Positions 57,736 to 64,000 of a stretch of 64,000 nt of DNA are shown piece after piece (within the stretch, counting starts at the first letter, position 1; every line of letters starts with the position of its first letter). The position numbers and the translations under genes were made by a program. The stretch covers positions 2,356,001-2,420,000 of the forward strand of contig NZ_CP016448.1 in assembly GCF_001713355.1 (NCBI RefSeq). The letters are read 5' to 3'. The DNA comes from Methyloversatilis sp. RAC08 (GTDB lineage: Bacteria; Pseudomonadota; Gammaproteobacteria; Burkholderiales; Rhodocyclaceae). The notes below the pieces were generated by a model. The model did not search any database, had not been told where the DNA came from, and saw only the letters and a program-made list of their open reading frames with translations.

Positions 57736-58715
57736 AAACCAAACCGCTCGAGTTGCTGCTCGAACCGCTGGACAACACCCGGCTGGCCAATCTGTGCGGC
57801 GTGCTGGACGAAAACCTGCGCCAGCTGGAAACCGCCTACGACGTCGAGATCGCCCGCCGCGGCGAAAATTTCCGCGTCAGCGGCGATCCGGTGCAGTCGC
57901 AGCGGGCCATCGTTGCGCTGCGCCACTTCTACAGCGTCGCCAAGGACCACCTGAGTGTCGATGCCATCCAGCTCGGCCTGATCGAACTGTCGAACCGCGG
58001 GCTGCCCGAACCCGGAGCGCCGACGCTGCTGACGCGCAAGAGCAATCTGCACAGCCGCACGCCGCGCCAGGCGCAGTACCTCAAACAGATCCAGGAACAC
58101 GACATCACCTTCGGCATCGGCCCGGCCGGCACCGGCAAGACCTATCTGGCGGTGGCCAGCGCCGTCGACGCGCTGGAACGCGAAACGGTCGCGCGCATCG
58201 TGCTGACCCGCCCGGCGGTCGAGGCCGGGGAGCGGCTCGGTTTCCTGCCTGGCGATCTGGCGCAGAAGGTCGATCCCTATCTGCGGCCGCTGTACGACGC
58301 GCTGTACGAACTGATGGGATTCGAGCGCGTGGCGCGCGCCTTCGAACGCCAGGTGATCGAAATCGCGCCGCTGGCCTACATGCGTGGCCGCACGCTGAAC
58401 AACGCCTTCATCATTCTCGATGAGGCACAGAACACCACGCCGGAACAGATGAAGATGTTCCTGACCCGCATGGGCATCGGTTCCAAGGCGGTCATCACCG
58501 GCGACCTGACGCAGGTCGATCTGCCGCGCGGACACAAAAGCGGGCTGGGCGAAGCACGCAAGGTGCTGCACGACGTGCGCGGCATCGCCACGACCGAATT
58601 CCTCGCCGAGGATGTCGTACGCCATCCGCTGGTGGCGCGCATCGTGTCCGCCTACGAACGGTTCGAAGCGCAGCGCGAGGCCGAAGAAGCCATGCGCAGG
58701 GGACCGCGCGGCTGA
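57732..58715 (+). CDS. ybeZ: PhoH-like ATPase (YbeZ/PhoL)
   Basis: A 327-residue cytosolic ATPase. The N-terminal region resembles a KH-like RNA-binding module; the ATPase core has Walker [17 protein letters not shown], Walker [20 protein letters not shown], then [23 protein letters not shown]. In E. coli it is encoded next to ybeY and is linked to ribosome and RNA quality control. Start codon TTG at 57732 overlaps the miaB stop by four bases. Confidence 0.93.
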   Translation: MKTKPLELLLEPLDNTRLANLCGVLDENLRQLETAYDVEIARRGENFRVSGDPVQSQRAIVALRHFYSVAKDHLSVDAIQLGLIELSNRGLPEPGAPTLLTRKSNLHSRTPRQAQYLKQIQEHDITFGIGPAGTGKTYLAVASAVDALERETVARIVLTRPAVEAGERLGFLPGDLAQKVDPYLRPLYDALYELMGFERVARAFERQVIEIAPLAYMRGRTLNNAFIILDEAQNTTPEQMKMFLTRMGIGSKAVITGDLTQVDLPRGHKSGLGEARKVLHDVRGIATTEFLAEDVVRHPLVARIVSAYERFEAQREAEEAMRRGPRG

Positions 58716-59167
58716 TGCGGCTGAACCTGTCGGTGCAGTACGCCTGCGCGCGCGACGGCTGTCCACCGCGCACCGATGTCCTGCGCTGGGTGCGTGCCGC
58801 ACTCGACGAGGAGGTCGTCTTGCGTGCCGACATCACGGTGCGCTTCGTCGACGCCGATGAAGGTCGTGCGCTCAATGTCGACTACCGCGGCCGTGATTAC
58901 GCGACCAATGTGCTGTCGTTCCCGTACGAGCAGGGCGCGCATCTGGCGGGTGATCTCGTCGTCTGCCAACCGGTGCTCGCGACCGAGGCAAGCGCACAGT
59001 GCAAGCCTTTCGCACAGCACGCTGCACACCTGATCGTGCACGGCACGCTGCATCTGCAGGGTCGGGACCACGAAACGTCGGACGCCGACGCCGAGGCGAT
59101 GGAGACGGAAGAACGGCGCATCCTGGCCGGTCTGGGTCTGCCTGATCCGTACGCCGACGACTGCTGA
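58715..59167 (+). CDS. ybeY: Endoribonuclease YbeY
   Basis: A 150-residue zinc-dependent RNase needed for 16S rRNA 3' end maturation and ribosome quality control. The metal site is [15 protein letters not shown] (three His). Other features are [26 protein letters not shown]. The ATG shares one base with the ybeZ stop. The two proteins are thought to work together. Confidence 0.95.
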   Translation: MRLNLSVQYACARDGCPPRTDVLRWVRAALDEEVVLRADITVRFVDADEGRALNVDYRGRDYATNVLSFPYEQGAHLAGDLVVCQPVLATEASAQCKPFAQHAAHLIVHGTLHLQGRDHETSDADAEAMETEERRILAGLGLPDPYADDC

Positions 59168-59272
59168 AACCGGGCCTGCGACGGTGCGCTCTCGGCCTGC
59201 GACGCACGCCTGACTCGAAACCTGCACGCGGCTCGGGTTACACTTGGCCCGTGTTCGTTCTCCTCGCCCCGC

Positions 59273-60136
59273 ATGGACAGTAGTCCTTCCGCCCCGCATC
59301 GCCCGGGTTTTCTCGAACGGCTGAGCCATCTTCTGATGCGCGAACCGGAGGACCGGGACCAGTTGCTGGCGCTGCTGCACTCCGCCTTCGAACGCAATCT
59401 GCTTGACGCGGATGCCCTGTCGATCATCGAAGGCGCGCTCCAGGTGTCCGACATGCCGGTGCGTGACGTGATGATTCCGCGCGCCCAGATGGATTGCGTA
59501 GACATCGAAGACCCGCTGGAAAAGATCGTCGACACCGCGCTGCGCACCGCGCACTCGCGTTTCCCGGTCATCGGCGACAACCGCGATGACGTCATCGGCA
59601 TCCTGCTCGCCAAGGATCTGTTGCGGCTGGTGGCCGGCCACGACGACAGCCTGCGCGACATGTTGCGCCCGGCAGTGTTCATCCCCGAATCGAAGCGGCT
59701 CAACGTGCTGCTGCGCGAATTCCGCGCCAGCCGCAACCACATGGCCATCGTCGTGGATGAATACGGCGGTGTGGCAGGTCTGGTGACGATCGAGGACGTG
59801 CTGGAGCAGATCGTCGGTGACATCGAGGACGAGTACGACTTCGACGAGTCGGCCGACAATATCCGCATCGATCAGGCCGGGCGCTATCGCGTCAAGGCGG
59901 CGACCGAGATCGAGGATTTCAACGAGGTTTTCGCGACCGAGTTCGAAGACGACGCCTTCGATACGGTCGGCGGTCTGGTCATACATCAGCTCGGCCGCCT
60001 GCCCAAACGCGGTGAAGTCATCCAGCTGCAGGATCTGCGTTTCACCGTGCTGCGCGCCGACAGTCGGCGCGTGCACACGCTGATGGTGGATCGCATCAAG
60101 CCGGCCACGCCGATCGACGCAGCGTTGGTCGAATGA
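59273..60136 (+). CDS. corC: CorC/HlyC-family CBS-domain protein
   Basis: A 287-residue soluble protein, without the DUF21 membrane domain, of the CorC type associated with Mg2+/Co2+ efflux. Two CBS motifs are visible (VRDVMIPRAQMDCVDIEDPLEK and HMAIVVDEYGGVAGLVTIEDVLEQIVG) followed by a C-terminal CorC_HlyC domain (AGRYRVKAATEIEDFNEVF, then TVGGLVIHQLGRLPKRGEVI). It overlaps lnt by four bases, the usual order. Confidence 0.92.
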   Translation: MDSSPSAPHRPGFLERLSHLLMREPEDRDQLLALLHSAFERNLLDADALSIIEGALQVSDMPVRDVMIPRAQMDCVDIEDPLEKIVDTALRTAHSRFPVIGDNRDDVIGILLAKDLLRLVAGHDDSLRDMLRPAVFIPESKRLNVLLREFRASRNHMAIVVDEYGGVAGLVTIEDVLEQIVGDIEDEYDFDESADNIRIDQAGRYRVKAATEIEDFNEVFATEFEDDAFDTVGGLVIHQLGRLPKRGEVIQLQDLRFTVLRADSRRVHTLMVDRIKPATPIDAALVE

Positions 60137-61599
60137 AGCCGGTGGTCAGGCTGGCCGCAGCCGGTGCGGCCGGTCTGCTGGCGGTTGCCGGATTCGCGCC
60201 GCTCGGCCTGTTTGCGCTCCCGCTGCTGTCGCTCGCCACGCTGCTGTGGCTGACCGACCGTTGCGATCCGCGCACTGCCGCGCTGACCGGCTTCGTGTTC
60301 GGTCTGGGTTGGTTCCTCGGCGGCGTGTCCTGGGTGCATGTCAGCCTGCACGACTTCGGTGGCATGCCGATGGCGATTTCACTGCTCGCCACCTTCCTGT
60401 TCTGCGTCTATCTGTCCTTCTTCCCGGCGGCGGCCTGCGCAGCACAGTGCTGGCTGCGCCCCGGTCGCGTGCTTTACGCACCGCTGTTTGCCGGTCTGTG
60501 GGCACTGACCGAATGGCTGCGCGGCACGCTGCTGACCGGGTTCCCGTGGCTGGCCAGCGGCTATGCGCACGCGCCGCCGAGCCCGCTGGCGGGGTACGTG
60601 CCGGTGTTCGGCGTGCACGGCGCAGGCTGGGTCGCTGCATTGATTGCCGCCCTGCTCGCGGCGGCGGCGCTGCAGCGGATGACCTGGCGGCCGGCCATCT
60701 TGTCGCTGGTCGCGCTGCTGGCGGGTGGCGCGCTGCTCGGCGCCGTCCGCTGGACCGAGCCCACGGGCCGCACGCTGACCGTGAGCCTGCTGCAGGGCAA
60801 TGTGCCGCAAAGCCTGAAGTGGGTACCTGAACGTCTGCCCGACTCGATGCAGACCTATCTCGAGCTCGCGCGCACCTGGCCCGCCGATCTGGTCGTGCTG
60901 CCGGAAACCGCCATCCCGGTGCCGTACGACGAAATCGATCCGGCCTGGCTGGCCGAAGTGCGGCGCACCGGCGCCGATGTGCTCATGGGTGCCATCACCA
61001 TCGGTCGCGATGACGATGGCACCGCCCGCTACTTCAACAGCGCGGTCGCACTGGGCCGTGACGATGCGCGCTACAGCAAGTCGCATCTGGTGGCGTTCGG
61101 CGAATTCACGCCGCCGCTGTTCGCGTGGACGCTTTCGCTTTTGTCGATCCCAATGTCCGACTTCGGCCGCGGCGCGCCGGTGCAGCCGCCGCTCGATCTG
61201 GCGGGCGAGAAGGTCGCGGTGAACATCTGCTACGAAGACGTGTTCGGCGAGGAACTGATCGCCGCGGCGCGCGATGCAACGCTGCTGGTCAATGTGTCCA
61301 ATACTGCCTGGTTCGGCGATTCGCTGGCGCAGCCACAGCATCTGCAGATCGCGCAGCTGCGTGCGCTGGAAATGGGCCGGCCGATGCTGCGCGCCACCAA
61401 TACCGGCATGACGGCCGCGATCGGCGCCGACGGTCGCATCATCGCTGCGCTGCCGCCGTTCGAGCGTGCCGGACTGCGTGTCGAACTGTCCGGCCAGCAG
61501 GGCCTGACGCCCTTCATGCGCTGGGGCAATGCGCCGGTGGTCATCGGCGCGCTGCTGCTGATCGGGGCGGCGATGGTGCGGCGCAAGGCGAGCCGGTAG
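60133..61599 (+). CDS. lnt: Apolipoprotein N-acyltransferase
   Basis: A 488-residue inner-membrane enzyme that adds the third acyl chain to lipoproteins after Lgt and signal peptidase II. About six N-terminal membrane segments are followed by a nitrilase-like periplasmic domain with the catalytic triad: Glu in LVVLPETAIPVP, Lys in SKSHLVAFGEFTP, and Cys in VNICYEDVFGEEL. A final membrane segment (APVVIGALLLIGAAMV) ends the protein. Confidence 0.96.
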   Translation: MKPVVRLAAAGAAGLLAVAGFAPLGLFALPLLSLATLLWLTDRCDPRTAALTGFVFGLGWFLGGVSWVHVSLHDFGGMPMAISLLATFLFCVYLSFFPAAACAAQCWLRPGRVLYAPLFAGLWALTEWLRGTLLTGFPWLASGYAHAPPSPLAGYVPVFGVHGAGWVAALIAALLAAAALQRMTWRPAILSLVALLAGGALLGAVRWTEPTGRTLTVSLLQGNVPQSLKWVPERLPDSMQTYLELARTWPADLVVLPETAIPVPYDEIDPAWLAEVRRTGADVLMGAITIGRDDDGTARYFNSAVALGRDDARYSKSHLVAFGEFTPPLFAWTLSLLSIPMSDFGRGAPVQPPLDLAGEKVAVNICYEDVFGEELIAAARDATLLVNVSNTAWFGDSLAQPQHLQIAQLRALEMGRPMLRATNTGMTAAIGADGRIIAALPPFERAGLRVELSGQQGLTPFMRWGNAPVVIGALLLIGAAMVRRKASR

Positions 61600-61629
61600 A
61601 ATCCGCGCTTTCCGATTCGCTCAGTGCCC

Positions 61630-62580
61630 ATGTCCGCCGCACCCACATTCCAGGAAGTCCTGCTGCGTCTGTCCCGCTTCTGGGGCGACCAGAACTGCGC
61701 CCTGCTGCAGCCCTATGACATCGAGGTCGGTGCCGGCACCTTCCATACCGCCACCTTCCTGCGCGCCATCGGCCCCGAGCCCTGGCGCGCCGCCTACGTA
61801 CAGCCGTCGCGCCGTCCGAAGGATGGTCGCTATGGCGAGAACCCGAACCGGCTGCAGCACTATTACCAGTTCCAGGTCGCGCTGAAGCCATCGCCGCCGA
61901 ACATCCAGGAGCTGTACATCGACAGCCTGCGTGCGCTGGGGCTGGACCCGTCGCAGCACGACATCCGCTTCGTCGAGGACGACTGGGAATCGCCGACGCT
62001 GGGTGCCTGGGGGCTGGGCTGGGAAGTGTGGCTGGATGGCATGGAAGTCACGCAGTTCACCTATTTCCAGGAAGTCGGGTCGATTCCTTGCAAGCCGGTG
62101 CTCGGCGAGATCACCTACGGCGCCGAGCGCCTGGCGATGTATCTGCAGGGTGTCGAGAACGTGTATGACCTGGTGTGGGCGCCGGGCATCCGCTACGGCG
62201 ATGTCTATCATCAGAACGAGGTCGAGCAGTCGACCTACAACTTCGAACATTCGAATGTCGAGTGGTTGTTCAGGCAATTTGGCGACTACGAGTCGGAAGC
62301 GAAGCGCCTGATCGAAGTCGGCCTGCCGCTGCCCGGCTATGAGATGGTCATGAAGGCATCGCACAGCTTCAACCTGCTCGATGCGCGCGGCGCGATTTCG
62401 GTCACCGAGCGTGCCGCCTACATCGGTCGCGTACGCGCACTGGCGCGACTGGTGGCGCAGGCCTACTACGCGTCGCGCGAGCAGCGCGGCTTTCCGATGG
62501 CCGACCTGACGAGCCCGCGCCTGCGCGCACTGCTGGGCGAAGAAGAGTGCAGCCGCATCGAAGCGCTGCGCGCCGCCTGA
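61630..62580 (+). CDS. glyQ: Glycyl-tRNA synthetase alpha subunit
   Basis: About 316 residues. This subunit of the bacterial alpha2-beta2 enzyme carries the class II active site for glycine activation. Clear blocks are [64 protein letters not shown]-like [17 protein letters not shown] and a C-terminal region with [13 protein letters not shown]. An in-frame GTG six bases upstream (61624) is an alternative start. It precedes glyS by 51 bases. Confidence 0.96.
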   Translation: MSAAPTFQEVLLRLSRFWGDQNCALLQPYDIEVGAGTFHTATFLRAIGPEPWRAAYVQPSRRPKDGRYGENPNRLQHYYQFQVALKPSPPNIQELYIDSLRALGLDPSQHDIRFVEDDWESPTLGAWGLGWEVWLDGMEVTQFTYFQEVGSIPCKPVLGEITYGAERLAMYLQGVENVYDLVWAPGIRYGDVYHQNEVEQSTYNFEHSNVEWLFRQFGDYESEAKRLIEVGLPLPGYEMVMKASHSFNLLDARGAISVTERAAYIGRVRALARLVAQAYYASREQRGFPMADLTSPRLRALLGEEECSRIEALRAA

Positions 62581-62631
62581 TCATCGATTGCTTCGACACC
62601 GCCGGTCACGGCGGCTGATTCTGGACTGACT

Positions 62632-64000
62632 ATGCACGCCACATTACTGGTCGAACTGCTGACCGAAGAGTTGCCGCCGAAAGCGCTGTCGCGACTGGGC
62701 GAAGTGTTCGCCGACGGCGTTTTCAAGGCGCTGGTCGAGCGCAAGCTGGTCGCCGCCGATGCGCGCATGGACCGCTACGCCAGTCCGCGCCGCCTTGCAC
62801 TCACACTGCAGAACGTGACCGACCGCGCGCCCGATGCCGTGGTCGATGAAAAGCTGATGCCGGTCGCCGTCGCACTCGATGCCGACGGCAGGCCGACGCC
62901 GGCGCTGCTGAAGAAGCTTCAGGCGAAGAACATCCCGGTCGAGGCGCTGCCGCAGTTCACGCGCCGGATGGACGGCAAGAGCGAAACCCTGTTTTACGCG
63001 ATGACGGTGCCCGGCGCCGCGCTCGACGACGTACTGGCCGGCATCGTGCTCGACGCATTGAAGAAGCTGCCGATTCCCAAGCTGATGCGCTGGTCCGATT
63101 GCGACTTCCAGTTCGTGCGCCCGGTGCACGGGTTGGTCATGCTGCATGGTGATCGCATCGTGCCGGGTCAGGCTTTCGGCCATGCGTCCGGCCGCAGCAC
63201 GCGCGGCCACCGCTTCATGGGCGAGGGCGAGGTGACGCTGGCGGGCGCTGACGAGTACGCGCGCACGCTGTACGAACGCGGTTCGGTCATGGCCTCGTTC
63301 GAGGCGCGCCGCGCGCTCATCACGCAGAAGCTGGCCCAGGCCTGCACCGCGCTGGGCGAGGGCGTGCACCACGTCGACGACGCAGCGCTGGTCGACGAAG
63401 TGACGGCGCTGGTCGAGTATCCGGTCGTGTACGTCGCGCAGTTCGAACCGGAATTCCTGGCGGTGCCGCAGGAGTGCCTCATCCTGACGATGAAGGCCAA
63501 CCAGAAGTACTTCCCGCTGCTCGATGCCTCCGGCAAGCTGCTCAACCGCTTTCTCGTCGTGTCCAACATGCAGGTGGCCGATGCGCACAACATCGTGTCC
63601 GGCAACGAACGCGTGGTGCGCGCCCGCCTGTCCGATGCGCGATTCTTCTTCGAGCAGGACAAGAAGACACCGCTGGCCGGACGCATCACGAAGATGGAAT
63701 CGGTGGTCTATCACAACCGCCTCGGCAGCCAGTTCGACCGCGTCATGCGCATCCAGCGGCTGGCGACGGAAATCGCGCATCTGCTCGATGCCGATGTGCT
63801 GGCGACGGCGCGCGCGGCGCTGTTGGCCAAGGCCGATCTGATGACCGACATGGTGGGCGAGTTTCCGGAGCTGCAGGGCGTCATGGGGCGCTACTACGCG
63901 CAGTACGACGGCGAGACCGATGCCGTGGCGGCGGCGGTCGAGCAGCACTATCGCCCGCGCTTTGCCGGCGATGCATTGCCGGAAGGCGATGTCGCCTGCG
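62632..64000 (+). CDS. glyS: Glycyl-tRNA synthetase beta subunit (partial, 3' end outside window)
   Basis: The first 456 codons of glyS are present without a stop and run off the window edge; the full protein is usually about 690-700 residues. The N terminus [20 protein letters not shown] is diagnostic, followed by [67 protein letters not shown] and [18 protein letters not shown]. The start ATG lies in ACTATGCACGCC. The beta subunit supplies tRNA recognition to GlyQ. Confidence 0.95.
   Translation, partial: MHATLLVELLTEELPPKALSRLGEVFADGVFKALVERKLVAADARMDRYASPRRLALTLQNVTDRAPDAVVDEKLMPVAVALDADGRPTPALLKKLQAKNIPVEALPQFTRRMDGKSETLFYAMTVPGAALDDVLAGIVLDALKKLPIPKLMRWSDCDFQFVRPVHGLVMLHGDRIVPGQAFGHASGRSTRGHRFMGEGEVTLAGADEYARTLYERGSVMASFEARRALITQKLAQACTALGEGVHHVDDAALVDEVTALVEYPVVYVAQFEPEFLAVPQECLILTMKANQKYFPLLDASGKLLNRFLVVSNMQVADAHNIVSGNERVVRARLSDARFFFEQDKKTPLAGRITKMESVVYHNRLGSQFDRVMRIQRLATEIAHLLDADVLATARAALLAKADLMTDMVGEFPELQGVMGRYYAQYDGETDAVAAAVEQHYRPRFAGDALPEGDVAC

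Overview
The window is about 64 kb of GC-rich chromosome from a betaproteobacterium. The support is the aroQ-accB-accC-prmA block, the ctaC-D-G-E/surf1/ctaA/ctaB/sco oxidase locus followed by rpoH, the miaB-phoH-ybeY-corC-lnt-glyQS block, and yqgE-ruvX-pyrR-pyrB-pyrC'. A PEP-CTERM protein, an S-adenosylhomocysteine riboswitch and an FRP-like protein would suit the Rhodocyclales/Methyloversatilis neighbourhood, but naming the genus is only a guess. Coding density is high. I see no rRNA, tRNA, CRISPR array, prophage or insertion sequence. Most of the window is core genome, with accessory genes between about 13.8 and 34 kb.

Layout. 0-6.7 kb: the end of a response regulator and its TctE/QseC-like kinase, a DM13 protein, a short-chain fatty acid transporter, an FRP-like protein, a coupled metallo-hydrolase/thioesterase pair, and two poorly known envelope genes. 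6.7-13.7 kb: photolyase; the overlapping yqgE-ruvX-pyrR-pyrB-pyrC' operon, whose dihydroorotase-like protein has lost nearly all metal ligands; and yggT and proC. A 31-bp REP-like repeat sits in two gaps between converging genes. 13.8-26.4 kb: a secreted metallopeptidase with three C-terminal repeats, an OhrR-like regulator, a PEP-CTERM protein, thiC under a TPP riboswitch, a periplasmic carbonic anhydrase with an extra N-terminal domain, ahcY under an SAH riboswitch, and a membrane-anchored legumain-family peptidase. 26.4-37.2 kb: a lipoprotein, a VOC protein, lgt, a DUF4124 protein, a REC-EAL protein beside a 1388-residue hybrid kinase, yggS, and pilT-pilU.

37.2-45.5 kb: dgkA, tpx, a zinc-ribbon/DUF3426 protein, prmA-accC-accB-aroQ, a TlpA-like thioredoxin, an unnamed gene, and mpl. 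45.5-55.9 kb: a complete aa3-type cytochrome c oxidase locus whose subunit II carries a fused cytochrome c domain. Assembly factors are included (a tiny cox protein, Cox11, Surf1, two SCO-type proteins, haem O and haem A synthases). The locus converges on rpoH at a shared terminator, and rpoH is preceded by a perfect CIRCE operator. 56-64 kb: miaB-phoH-ybeY-corC-lnt and glyQ-glyS, the last cut by the window edge.

Several gene sets work together: pyrR-pyrB-pyrC' in pyrimidine synthesis, accB-accC in fatty-acid initiation, lgt (27 kb) and lnt (60 kb) as two steps of lipoprotein maturation, and the cox locus in terminal respiration. Three cis-regulatory elements (TPP riboswitch, SAH riboswitch with a possible expression platform, CIRCE) can be read directly. 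The least-explained items are the FRP homologue, the fused carbonic anhydrase, the membrane C13 peptidase and the large sensor kinase next to the pilus motors.
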